Shown here piece after piece: positions 6,649 to 14,098 of a stretch of 24,340 nucleotides of DNA. Within the stretch, counting starts at the first letter, position 1. Every line of letters begins with the position of its first letter. Both the position numbers and the translations under genes were made by a program. The notes beneath the pieces were generated by a model, which worked only from the letters and a program-made list of their open reading frames with translations, searched no databases and was not told the DNA's origin. The DNA is from an uncultured bacterium (lineage in GTDB: Bacteria > Actinomycetota > Coriobacteriia > Coriobacteriales > Coriobacteriaceae). The stretch is from the NCBI GenBank assembly GCA_905215115.1, contig CAJMOP010000020.1, positions 1-24,340 of the forward strand, in the 5' to 3' direction.

Positions 6649-7720
6649 TGAGTATGTGATCCCGGAGCACTACGAGGATCTCACTCCTGCTCCGCAGCTC
6701 GACCAGAAGACCCTCAACAAGATGGCCTGGCGCTCCTGCTTCCTGCAGGCCTCGTTCAACTACGAGCGTATGCAGGCCGCCGGTTGGCTCTACTCCATCA
6801 TCCCCGGTCTGGAGAAGATCCACACCAACAAGAACGACCTCGCGGCTTCCATGAGCCACAACCTGGAGTTCTTCAACACTCACCCGTTCCTTGTCACCTT
6901 TGTTATGGGCATCGTGCTTTCGCTCGAGCAGAACAAGGTTGACATCCCCACGATCCGCGCCGTCCGCGTCGCCGCAATGGGCCCGCTCGGTGGTATCGGT
7001 GACGCCCTGTTCTGGCTGACGCTCGTGCCTATCACGGCCGGCATCACCTCCAACATGGCCATCAACGGCAACGCCGCTGCGCCGATCATCTTCCTGGTGA
7101 TCTTCAACGTCGTCCAGTTCGCTCTGCGCTTCTGGCTCATGAACTGGTCCTACAAGCTTGGCACCAGCGCTATTGACGCTCTGACCGCCAACATGCAGGC
7201 CTTCACGCGTGCCGCTTCCATCATGGGCGTCTTCGTCGTCGGTTGCCTGGTCGTCACCATGGGTGGCACCCAGATCAACCTCCAGATCCCCAATGGCACC
7301 ACCCGTGGCCTCTCCGCTACTACCGTGATCGTCTCCGAGAAGGAGGCCGAGAACTTCACCGGTATGGAGGGCATCGATACCGAGACCGCTGAGGCCGGTA
7401 CCATCGCCATGACCGATAAGGACGGCAACGCCCTCACCGCTTCCGATGCCGACGGCAACGCTGTCGAGTGCGGCGTCACCGATCTGGGCAACGGCATGGA
7501 GTCCGTTACCTACGGTACCGTCACCGAGGATCCGGTCAACTTCTCTGTTGCCGACACCCTCAACACCATCGTCCCCAAGCTCGTCCCGCTTATGCTTACG
7601 CTGCTGCTTTACTACATGTTCGCTAAGCACAGCTGGACCCCGACCAAGGGCATTCTCCTGCTCTTCGTCCTTGGCATCCTGGGCGCTGGCCCGCTTGGTC
7701 TCTGGCCGAGCATCTGGTAA
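6638..7720 (+). CDS. PTS system mannose/sorbose-family EIID component with extra loop
   Basis: The 360-residue protein is a IID subunit. 'KMAWRSCFLQASFNYERMQAAGWLYSIIPGLEKI' (29-62), 'FFNTHPFLVTFVMGIVLSLEQ' and 'AAMGPLGGIGDALFWLTLVPI' are its conserved core, and the C-terminus 'KLVPLMLTLLLYYMFAKHSWTPTKGILLLFVLGILG' is also typical. Between about residues 225 and 302 it has a hydrophilic Thr/Asp/Gly-rich insertion, making it about 80 residues longer than E. coli AgaD or ManZ. The start at 6638 (MASNEY) is preferred because GGAGG lies 11 bases before it; the open frame continues upstream to 6605 inside the IIC gene. It is the last gene of the operon. Confidence 0.92.
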   Translation: MASNEYVIPEHYEDLTPAPQLDQKTLNKMAWRSCFLQASFNYERMQAAGWLYSIIPGLEKIHTNKNDLAASMSHNLEFFNTHPFLVTFVMGIVLSLEQNKVDIPTIRAVRVAAMGPLGGIGDALFWLTLVPITAGITSNMAINGNAAAPIIFLVIFNVVQFALRFWLMNWSYKLGTSAIDALTANMQAFTRAASIMGVFVVGCLVVTMGGTQINLQIPNGTTRGLSATTVIVSEKEAENFTGMEGIDTETAEAGTIAMTDKDGNALTASDADGNAVECGVTDLGNGMESVTYGTVTEDPVNFSVADTLNTIVPKLVPLMLTLLLYYMFAKHSWTPTKGILLLFVLGILGAGPLGLWPSIW

Positions 7721-7733
7721 GGCTCTAGCTTGA

Positions 7734-7762
7734 GGGGTGTGTCCCTACGCGGCTCACACCCC
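7734..7762 (+). other. GC-rich stem after IID
   Basis: GGGGTGTG (7734-7741) and CACACCCC (7755-7762) form a perfect 8-bp stem, but no T tract follows. It may protect the transcript end; the true terminator is the next hairpin. Confidence 0.45.
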
Positions 7763-7786
7763 GACCCCTTAAGCCATGTGTATGTT

Positions 7787-7826
7787 AAAAGCCGCGTGCT
7801 CGAAAGAGCGCGCGGCTTTTGTTTTC
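7787..7826 (+). terminator. Strong intrinsic terminator of the PTS operon
   Basis: AAAAGCCGCGTGCTC (7787-7801) pairs with GAGCGCGCGGCTTTT (7806-7820) over 15 pairs with one wobble and a GAAA loop, followed by GTTTTC. It separates the PTS operon from the GntR gene. Confidence 0.92.
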
Positions 7827-7877
7827 TTGATGATTCGGGTGTGGCAGACAGATAATGCTTAACACCCTAGGTAGTTA
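7827..7877 (+). promoter_or_regulatory. Promoter and possible operator of the GntR gene
   Basis: TTGATG (7827-7832) and GATAAT (7851-7856) are separated by 18 bases. A palindrome follows at the expected transcription start: TAAC (7860-7863), CCTAGG (7866-7871) and GTTA (7874-7877). It differs from the ACTGGT-type sites, so its regulator is unclear. Confidence 0.5.
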
Positions 7878-7905
7878 GCCGAATTCGAGCAAAAGGGAGG
7901 ATAGG

Positions 7906-8637
7906 ATGGCGATCGGAGCGCGTAAGCAACCGCTGTACGATCAGCTGGTCGATATTCTGACCGAAAAGATTGACCATGAATATCGCGCCGGTGACATGAT
8001 TCCTTCCGAGCGCGAACTTTCGGAGCGCTATGGTCTCTCGCGCACTACGGTACGCCTGGCTCTGCAGGAACTGGAGCGTTTAGGACTGGTGGTTCGGCAG
8101 CACGGTCGCGGTACCTTTGTGACCGACCGTTCGGCAAAGGCAACCAATCTTATGCAGTCCTACAGCTTTACCGAGCAGATGCGCGCGATGGGTCGTGACC
8201 CCGAGACCACGATTCTCGAGTTTTGCGAGATGGAGGCCGATAAGAATCTGGCCGAGCATATGGGATTGCGTATCGGTGATCGCATTTTTAAGCTCAAGCG
8301 CCTTCGTTCTGCCGACAACATGCCCATGATGGTCGAACGCAGCTATCTACCGGTTCGTCAATTTCTGTCCCTAAAGCGACCGCTGCTGGAGCGTAAGCCG
8401 CTTTACGATGTGATTGAGCAAGACTTTCAGCAAAAAATACGTGTGGCCGAAGAGGAGTTCTATGCGAGCATAGCCCGTCCCACCGATGCCCACCTTTTGG
8501 AAATTGTCGAGGGCTCGCCTGTGCTCGATTTGGTTAGGACTACGTATAACGAGTCAAACGAGGTTGTGGAGTATACGCTCTCGGTTGCTCGTGCCGATCA
8601 GTTTAAATACAAGGTTTACCACCAGCGTAGCGACTAG
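7906..8637 (+). CDS. GntR family regulator, HutC subfamily (UTRA effector domain)
   Basis: The 243-residue protein has an N-terminal winged HTH (about 10-78: 'IPSERELSERYGLSRTTVRLALQELERLGLVVRQHGRGTFV'), then a UTRA ligand domain (about 90-235) with 'IGDRIFKLKRLRSADNMPMMVERSYLP' and 'VEYTLSVARADQFKY'. This is the architecture of DasR, NagR/YvoA and AgaR-like regulators that sense phosphorylated amino sugars. GGGAGGA lies just before the ATG. It sits between the PTS operon and agaS, and both of those have the same ACTGGT/ACCAG-type palindrome upstream. I infer that it represses both and is released by an amino sugar phosphate. Confidence 0.92.
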   Translation: MAIGARKQPLYDQLVDILTEKIDHEYRAGDMIPSERELSERYGLSRTTVRLALQELERLGLVVRQHGRGTFVTDRSAKATNLMQSYSFTEQMRAMGRDPETTILEFCEMEADKNLAEHMGLRIGDRIFKLKRLRSADNMPMMVERSYLPVRQFLSLKRPLLERKPLYDVIEQDFQQKIRVAEEEFYASIARPTDAHLLEIVEGSPVLDLVRTTYNESNEVVEYTLSVARADQFKYKVYHQRSD

Positions 8638-8675
8638 TGTTGGCATCGTTTCCATATGATGATTCTTTGTATTTA

Positions 8676-8712
8676 ACTGGTTACTACCAGATAACCAACC
8701 GAAGTGTATAAT
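8676..8712 (+). promoter_or_regulatory. agaS promoter with GntR-type operator
   Basis: ACTGGTTACTACCAGA (8676-8691) is a near-perfect palindrome nearly identical to the site at 4384-4399. A consensus -10, TATAAT, is at 8707-8712, so the operator covers the -35 region. GGTTA (8679-8683) and TAACC (8692-8696) form an overlapping second symmetry. Binding here would block RNA polymerase. Confidence 0.65.
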
Positions 8713-8751
8713 TGCACGTCAGAGGATTACTTCTAGAGAGAGGTATTAGAA

Positions 8752-9918
8752 ATGTTCGAGAAGAGTGTCGAGGAGCTCACCGAGCTCGGCGCCCAGATCA
8801 CCACGGCTGAGATTGCTCAGCAGCCCGAGCTTTGGCGTGATACGCTCAACATCTATCGCGAGAACAAGGAGGCCATCGAGGCCTTTCTGGCCGAGGCTCG
8901 CGCTATGGGCGAGGGCCGTCTGTCCGTTGTCTTCACCGGTGCCGGTACGTCCGACTACGTTGGCGATACCTGCGCCCCGTACCTGCGTCGCGCTGGCAAC
9001 ACTGATCTCTACGACTTTAAGCCCATCGCCACGACCGACATCGTGAGCGCCCCGCGCGACTTCCTGCGCGCCGAGGATCCCACGCTCGTGGTTTCCTTTG
9101 CCCGCTCCGGCAACAGCCCCGAGAGCCTTGCCGCCGTCGCCGTTGCCAAGGAGCTCGTCCACAACGTCAAGTTCCTCAACATTACCTGCGCTCCCGAGGG
9201 CAAGCTCGCCGTCGAGTCTGCCGATGATCCCAATGCGCTGACGCTGCTCATTCCGCGCGCCAACGACAAGGGCTTCGCCATGACCGGTTCTTATTCCTGC
9301 ATGACCCTGCTCTCCACCCTCATCTTTGACGAGGCTTCCGACGAGCAGAAGGCCGAGTGGGTCGAGACCATCGCCAAGATGGGCGAGGAGGTCATCGCTC
9401 GCGAGTCCGAGGTTGCCGATTACCTGGCTGGCGACTTCAACCGCGTGACCTACTTGGGTTCCGGCTCCTTCGGTGGCCTTGCCCAGGAGAGCCAGCTCAA
9501 GATCCTCGAGCTCGCTCACGGTCTAGTCGCTACTTCCTACGACACCTCTATGGGTTATCGTCACGGACCCAAGTCCTTCGTCGACGACAAGACCCTCGTG
9601 TTCGTGTTCGTCAACAACGATGCCTACACCCGTCAGTACGATATCGACATCCTCAACGAGATCGGTGGCGACAAGATCGCTCAGCACACCGTTGCCGTTC
9701 AGCAGGATGGCGCTACCGTCTACGAGGGCGAGTCCTTCACTTTTAAGGGCTATGAGGCACTCCCCGAGGGCTACCTTGCCCTGCCGTTCGTGATGTTTGC
9801 CCAGGCCATCAGCCTGCTCAACTCCGTGCGCGTGGGCAACACGCCCGATACGCCGAGCCCCACCGGCACGGTCAACCGCGTGGTTAAGGGCGTGACGATT
9901 CACCCCTTCACCGCTTAA
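8752..9918 (+). CDS. agaS: AgaS-type SIS-domain sugar-phosphate deaminase/isomerase
   Basis: The 388-residue cytoplasmic protein contains two SIS domains (about 40-190 and 215-360). 'FTGAGTSDYVG' (61-71) and 'VVSFARSGNSPES' (113-125) are the sugar-phosphate-binding loops of AgaS, and 'MGYRHGPKSFVDD' is the conserved catalytic-face motif of the second domain. AgaS converts galactosamine-6-phosphate to tagatose-6-phosphate plus ammonia. The glutamine amidotransferase domain of GlmS is absent, so it is not a synthase. It has its own promoter and operator and is followed by a strong terminator. With nagA next and lacC downstream, it provides the central step of N-acetylgalactosamine breakdown. 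Confidence 0.93.
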   Translation: MFEKSVEELTELGAQITTAEIAQQPELWRDTLNIYRENKEAIEAFLAEARAMGEGRLSVVFTGAGTSDYVGDTCAPYLRRAGNTDLYDFKPIATTDIVSAPRDFLRAEDPTLVVSFARSGNSPESLAAVAVAKELVHNVKFLNITCAPEGKLAVESADDPNALTLLIPRANDKGFAMTGSYSCMTLLSTLIFDEASDEQKAEWVETIAKMGEEVIARESEVADYLAGDFNRVTYLGSGSFGGLAQESQLKILELAHGLVATSYDTSMGYRHGPKSFVDDKTLVFVFVNNDAYTRQYDIDILNEIGGDKIAQHTVAVQQDGATVYEGESFTFKGYEALPEGYLALPFVMFAQAISLLNSVRVGNTPDTPSPTGTVNRVVKGVTIHPFTA

Positions 9919-9937
9919 TCGCGTCCCCCCTGTAAGG

Positions 9938-9979
9938 GCGCCCGTCCGCTCATAACGGCGGGCGGGCGCTTTTTGTTTT
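9938..9979 (+). terminator. Strong intrinsic terminator after agaS
   Basis: GCGCCCGTCCGC (9938-9949) pairs with GCGGGCGGGCGC (9958-9969), 12 pairs with one wobble, 8-nt loop, followed by TTTTTGTTTT. Confidence 0.93.
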
Positions 9980-10037
9980 CACTTGGACCGGGTATAAGCA
10001 TCACCACAGTCAACTGCTTTAGAAGCAAGGAGTGCAT

Positions 10038-11207
10038 ATGAGCACGTACGCAATTAAGGCTGACAAGTTCTTCTTGCCGGCAGGTCCGCAGCTGGGCGGC
10101 TATCTTATGGTCGAGGATGGCGTCTTTGGCGCCTGGCAGGCCGACGAGCCCTCTTGCGAGATCAAGGACTACACGGGATCGTGGATCGCACCGGGTATGG
10201 TCGATACCCACATCCATGGCTTCTACAACCACTCAACTACCGATAACGACCCCGAGGGTATCGATATCAGCTCGACTGAGCTCGCCCGTCGCGGTACCAC
10301 CAGCTGGCTACCCACGACGTTCACCGATGGCGTCGAGCAGATCAAGGACGCCTGCGCCGCCATCGCTCAGGCGGACGAGGGTCGCGGCCCCGACTTCTGC
10401 GGTGCTCGCATTCAGGGCATCTACCTGGAGGGCCCCTTCTTTACCATGAAGCACGTGGGCGCGCAGAACCCCGCTTATCTTATCGATCCCTCCGAGGAGG
10501 TCTTTGATCAGTGGCAGGAGGCTGCGGGCGGTCGCATCGTTAAGAGCGCCATGGCGGCCGAGCGCGACGGTGCCGCTGCTTATGCGGCTGCTCTGAACGC
10601 CAAGGGTGTGGTGACCAGCATCGGTCACTCCGACGCCACCTACGATGAGTGCATCGCCGCCATCAACGCCGGTGCCAGCTGCTTTACGCATACCTATAAC
10701 GGCCAGCGCGGGCTGCATCACCGTGAGCCCGGTGTCGTGGGTGCTGCTATGTCCACGTCCGAGACCTACGCCGAGATCATCTGTGACGGCAAGCACGTAA
10801 ACCCTGCCGCCATCAAGGCGCTGCTGCAGGCCAAGGGCTGGCAGCACACGGTACTCATCACCGACTGCCTGGGCTGCGGCGGCATGCCCGAGGGCAGCTA
10901 CACCAGCGGCGGCATGGACGTCATCATGAAGGACAACCTGTGCTGGCTCGCCGATGGCAAGAGCATTGCCGGTTCGGTGCTCACGCTTGCCCAGGGCGTC
11001 AAGAACATCGTCGACTGGGGCATCGCCAGCGCCGATATCGCCATTCGCATGGCAACCGAGGTGCCGGCACGCTCCGCGCACATCGAGGATAAGTGCGGCA
11101 GCATCATGCCGGGTCGCGACGCCGACTTTGTCGTGTTCGACCATGAGCTCACCCTCGTCGAGACGTATGTTGGCGGCCAGAGCGTCGGCAACGCCTTTAC
11201 CGAGTAA
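10038..11207 (+). CDS. nagA: N-acetylglucosamine/galactosamine-6-phosphate deacetylase
   Basis: The 389-residue protein is an amidohydrolase of the NagA family that removes acetate from an N-acetylhexosamine-6-phosphate. The metal and catalytic residues are in place: 'VDTHIHG' (His58, His60), 'LEGPF' (Glu131), 'GHSDA' (His197), 'HTYNGQRGLHHREPG' (His218) and the catalytic Asp276 in 'ITDCLG'. The start at 10038 follows AAGGAG by 5 bases; a GTG at 10032 lies inside that ribosome binding site. NagA and AgaA cannot be separated by sequence here. Being next to agaS and the PTS operon, an AgaA role on N-acetylgalactosamine-6-phosphate is likely. Its last 42 codons recur as a broken copy at 13935-14066. 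Confidence 0.93.
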   Translation: MSTYAIKADKFFLPAGPQLGGYLMVEDGVFGAWQADEPSCEIKDYTGSWIAPGMVDTHIHGFYNHSTTDNDPEGIDISSTELARRGTTSWLPTTFTDGVEQIKDACAAIAQADEGRGPDFCGARIQGIYLEGPFFTMKHVGAQNPAYLIDPSEEVFDQWQEAAGGRIVKSAMAAERDGAAAYAAALNAKGVVTSIGHSDATYDECIAAINAGASCFTHTYNGQRGLHHREPGVVGAAMSTSETYAEIICDGKHVNPAAIKALLQAKGWQHTVLITDCLGCGGMPEGSYTSGGMDVIMKDNLCWLADGKSIAGSVLTLAQGVKNIVDWGIASADIAIRMATEVPARSAHIEDKCGSIMPGRDADFVVFDHELTLVETYVGGQSVGNAFTE

Positions 11208-11208
11208 C

Positions 11209-11251
11209 GAAAGAAAAAGACGGCGGGCCCGAATCTGCTCGGACCCGCCGT
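11209..11251 (-). terminator. Terminator, mainly for the minus-strand flavodoxin gene
   Basis: ACGGCGGGCCCGA (11220-11232) pairs with TCGGACCCGCCGT (11239-11251) with one internal mismatch. On the minus strand it is followed by a T-rich run (plus-strand AAAGAAAAAGA at 11209-11219). It may also insulate nagA, which converges on it. Confidence 0.75.
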
Positions 11252-11282
11252 ACGGGTTAAACGCTCAAAAGCACCTTTACAG

Positions 11283-11867
11283 TTACAGCTTGCTAGCGAT
11301 TTTCTTTGCCGTACGCTTAACGCCGGCCACCAGGCCTCCTGCAGGATGCTCCTTCTCGTATGCTAGGCGCTTCTCGCGCTTGGCGTACTCTTCGACGATG
11401 ATGTCTCCATACTCGTCTTCGATCTTGTCGAAGAAGTCGACGGCACCCTTAATTTCCTCAGCGGTCGGGTGCCCCTTTTGGACACCGCCGGCGAGTTTGA
11501 ACGGCCCCCACGTATCAAAGCCGGGGCAGCCGTAGACACCCATAAAGATGGCCTGCCTCATGCGGCAGATGCCATCGATATCCTTGCCGTACCACTTGTT
11601 TTTGCCACCGTAGGTCATAAGGCCAAACACCTTGTCCTGCGGCTGCAACACGTTAGTGAGCACGCGTGCCATGTCCTTGTCGATCTCGGAGTAATAGATG
11701 CCCGTGGCGACACCAATCAGATGGTATTCGTGCAGGTTGGGATACTCGTTTTTGCCGAGTGTTTTCACGTCGAGGGTATCGATTTCGGGGTGCGCCTCGA
11801 CGATGGCGTCCACGAGCTTTTTCGTATTGCCGTGGTGGCGTGAGGCATAAAGAATGATGGTTCGCAT
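11283..11867 (-). CDS. Flavodoxin-like domain protein
   Basis: The 194-residue protein begins 'MRTIILYASRHHGNTKKLVDAI', where SRHHGNT is the FMN-phosphate-binding loop of flavodoxins. 'YHLIGVATGIYYSEIDKDM' and 'VFGLMTYGGKNKW' are the further flavin-facing loops. The last 50 or so residues are Lys/Arg/Ala-rich and helical, beyond a standard short flavodoxin. The start at 11867 is chosen because AAAGG lies 7 bases before that ATG; the frame stays open to 11897. It is the only minus-strand gene within the sugar cluster and is divergent from the mutarotase gene. The electron-transfer partner is unknown, and no link to sugar breakdown is evident. Confidence 0.87.
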   Translation of the reverse strand: MRTIILYASRHHGNTKKLVDAIVEAHPEIDTLDVKTLGKNEYPNLHEYHLIGVATGIYYSEIDKDMARVLTNVLQPQDKVFGLMTYGGKNKWYGKDIDGICRMRQAIFMGVYGCPGFDTWGPFKLAGGVQKGHPTAEEIKGAVDFFDKIEDEYGDIIVEEYAKREKRLAYEKEHPAGGLVAGVKRTAKKIASKL

Positions 11868-11906
11868 AAGAAGGCCTTTCAGCTGTAATTGCATCAATGT
11901 CTGTAT

Positions 11907-11933
11907 GGTACCCCGTTACATGGCCGGGATACC
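11907..11933. other. Inverted repeat between divergent genes
   Basis: GGTACCCCG (11907-11915) and CGGGATACC (11925-11933) are inverted with one mismatch around a 9-nt spacer, between the flavodoxin and mutarotase genes. It could be an operator for either; no T tract is present. Confidence 0.35.
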
Positions 11934-12024
11934 GGACGCATCGATGAGCGTGCGGGTTTGTTTTATGGTTAGGATTGAAACGGGCGCTTGCGTGAAATAA
12001 AGCAGTTGTTCGAAAGGATGGGTA

Positions 12025-12906
12025 ATGGAATACGCTCTCTCCAACGATTCGATTTCTATTAAGGTTTCCACGGCTGGTGGCTCGTTTACCTCGATTGAGG
12101 CCGGAGGTCGCGAGTACTTGTGGCAGGGTGATCCCACCGTGTGGTCCGGCCAGGCGCCGATTTGCTTCCCGATTTGCGGAGGCTTGCGCGACAACAGCGC
12201 CATGACGTTTGCCGGGCATCATGTAAAGCTCGCTCGCCACGGCTTTGCGCGCAAGCAGGAGTGGAAGCTGCTGAGCCAAGGCGAGAACGAGTTGGCTATG
12301 TGCCTGGCTTCGGAGGATAACGCCGCGCTGCTGAGCGATTATCCGTATCCGTTTAGGCTCGTCGCCCGCTATACGCTCGAGGACGCCGCCGTGCGTGTCT
12401 CCTATGAGGTTACCAACGAGGGCACCGAGGATATGCCGTTCTTTATCGGTGGGCATCCCGGCTTTAGGTGCCCGCTCGATGAGGGCGAGGCCTATACGGA
12501 CTACGAGTTGCGCTTTGAGAAAGAAGAGGCTGCAGAGCTTTGCACCGCTGTCCCTTCGACTGGCTTGATTGACGTGGACAAGCGCTCCAAGAACCCCATG
12601 GTGGGAAAGACGCTGCCCCTGTCGCACGAGCTCTTCGATTTTGCGGAGACCATCTTTGACGTGCTCGAGAGCCGCCAGGTCACGCTTTCCAAAAAGGGCG
12701 AGGACAAGGGCGTCCGCCTGAGCTTTGAGGGCTTCCCATATCTCATTGTGTGGAGCAAGCCCGAGGGTGATTTTGTGGCAGTTGAGCCTTGGGGCGGCCT
12801 TTCGACCTGCTCCGATGAGGACGACGTGCTTGAGCATAAGCGTGGCTGCCTTGTCGCCAAGCCCAAGGAGACCGTCGTTCGCTCGTTCACGATTGAGATT
12901 CTGTAA
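12025..12906 (+). CDS. Aldose 1-epimerase family protein, LacX-like
   Basis: The 293-residue protein is a galactose-mutarotase-fold protein of the LacX subgroup. Supporting stretches are 'GGSFTSIEAGGREYLWQGDPTVWSGQAPICFPICGGLRD' (18-56), 'HGFARKQEWKL' (about 73-83), 'PFFIGGHPGFRCPL' (about 137-150) and 'VAVEPWGGLS' near residue 255. Such proteins interconvert the anomers of a sugar or sugar phosphate, and in lactose-tagatose operons they occur beside lacC, as here. The ATG follows AAAGGATGG. The gene starts a probable operon with the kinase (59-base gap, AAGGAG before the kinase). It is distinct from the galM-type protein at 18536-19588. The precise substrate cannot be read from sequence. Confidence 0.88.
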   Translation: MEYALSNDSISIKVSTAGGSFTSIEAGGREYLWQGDPTVWSGQAPICFPICGGLRDNSAMTFAGHHVKLARHGFARKQEWKLLSQGENELAMCLASEDNAALLSDYPYPFRLVARYTLEDAAVRVSYEVTNEGTEDMPFFIGGHPGFRCPLDEGEAYTDYELRFEKEEAAELCTAVPSTGLIDVDKRSKNPMVGKTLPLSHELFDFAETIFDVLESRQVTLSKKGEDKGVRLSFEGFPYLIVWSKPEGDFVAVEPWGGLSTCSDEDDVLEHKRGCLVAKPKETVVRSFTIEIL

Positions 12907-12965
12907 TTCCGTTTTGTCGACTCGTATCGCGAGGCACAAGGAGCCTGCGAGATAAGGAGCTAAAA

Positions 12966-13901
12966 ATGATCCTCACCGTTACGATGAACCCGTCCGTCGA
13001 TACACGCTATCAGCTCGATGAGCTCATTATCGACGACGTTAACCGTGTGACGCCCGAAAAGACCGCCGGCGGCAAGGGTCTCAACGTGGCCCGTGTACTG
13101 GGTCAGCTGGGCGACGACGTTGTGGCAACCGGTCTACTCGGCGGCCACATGGGCGCCTACATGGCCGAGCTCATGGATGCCAACGGCATTAAGAATGATT
13201 TTGTACCCATCAAGGGCGAGACTCGCATTTGCCTTAACATCCTCCACGCCGGCAACCAGACCGAGCTACTCGAGAGCGGCCCGACGATTGCCCCCGAGGA
13301 GCTCGATGCCTTTACCGCCAAGTTCGCCGAGCTTGCGAGCAAGGCCGCTGTCGTTACCATTTCGGGTTCGCTGCCCCGCGGTGTCGAGGCAGACTACTAT
13401 GCCAAGATCACGGGCATTGCCGAGAACGCCGGCGCCAAGGTGCTGCTTGATACCTCGGGTGCTTCGCTCGAGGCCGCCCTTAAGTCCGAAATTAAGCCCG
13501 AGCTGGTCAAGCCTAACCTGACCGAGATTAACGGCCTTCTGGGCACGAGCTTTACCACCGACGATGTGGACGAGCTCCGCGCCGCGCTCGCCTCTGATGC
13601 CCGCTTCTCCGATATTCCCTGGGTCGTCGTGTCCATGGGCGCTGCCGGCTCCGTGGGCTTCCATAATGGCCGTGCATTCCGCGCCAAGACCCCCGATATC
13701 CCCGCCGTTAACGCTACGGGCTCTGGCGATTCGACCATTGCCGGCTTCGCACATGCGATTGCTGCTGGCGCGGATGACGAGACGGTGCTGCGTACCGCCA
13801 ACACCTGCGGCAAACTCAATGCCATGGATCCCATGACTGGCCATCTGGTCATGGACCGTTGGGACGAGGTCTACAACGGCGTTGTCGTGACCGAGCTGTA
13901 A
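12966..13901 (+). CDS. lacC: Tagatose-6-phosphate kinase (LacC-type, PfkB family)
   Basis: The 311-residue kinase has the PfkB signatures: N-terminal 'MILTVTMNPSVDTRYQL' and 'VNRVTPEKTAGGKGLNVARVLGQLG' (GGKGLN at 35-40), and C-terminal 'NATGSGDSTIAGF' (GSGDST at 252-257, catalytic base Asp255). The middle segment 'IKGETRICLNILHAGNQTELLESGP' and the Ser in GSGDST match LacC closely. LacC phosphorylates tagatose-6-phosphate to tagatose-1,6-bisphosphate, the product expected from AgaS upstream. 1-phosphofructokinase (FruK) is the main alternative, but no fructose PTS is nearby. AAGGAG lies 8 bases before the ATG. The aldolase that would follow is not in the window. Confidence 0.87.
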   Translation: MILTVTMNPSVDTRYQLDELIIDDVNRVTPEKTAGGKGLNVARVLGQLGDDVVATGLLGGHMGAYMAELMDANGIKNDFVPIKGETRICLNILHAGNQTELLESGPTIAPEELDAFTAKFAELASKAAVVTISGSLPRGVEADYYAKITGIAENAGAKVLLDTSGASLEAALKSEIKPELVKPNLTEINGLLGTSFTTDDVDELRAALASDARFSDIPWVVVSMGAAGSVGFHNGRAFRAKTPDIPAVNATGSGDSTIAGFAHAIAAGADDETVLRTANTCGKLNAMDPMTGHLVMDRWDEVYNGVVVTEL

Positions 13902-13934
13902 AAGCCTGGGCGTCGGCCCCGGCATTGCTTGCTA

Positions 13935-14066
13935 GCTCATGTCGACGACAAGTGCGGTAGCATTATGCTGGGGCGCGACGCCGAGTTTGTCGTATTCAAT
14001 CCCGACCTTACCCTGGTCGAGACGTATGTGGGTGGCAACAGCGTCGGCAATGCGTTTGCCGAGTAG
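13935..14066 (+). pseudogene. Remnant of the 3' end of a nagA gene
   Basis: In the frame ending with TAG at 14064-14066 the DNA encodes a fragment running from AHVDDKCGSIM to SVGNAFAE. From His on, 33 of 42 residues equal the last 42 residues of NagA (11079-11204). Upstream of 13935 the similarity stops, there is no start codon in frame, and the lacC stop lies only 34 bases away. It is therefore a decayed C-terminal piece of a second nagA copy, or of a homologue, left by a deletion or recombination. The many silent third-position differences show that the duplication is not recent. Confidence 0.85.
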
Positions 14067-14098
14067 CCGCCAAAGAAACGATCCGAGAGGGGATTTAA

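Noticed and set aside
6551..7630. 359-codon minus-strand open frame
   Set aside because: Antisense to IID. Composition (Gly/Asp/Val/His) is typical of high-GC shadow frames.
11653..12939. 428-codon minus-strand open frame
   Set aside because: Runs antisense to the LacX-like gene and into the flavodoxin gene in another frame. No ribosome binding site or recognisable domain.
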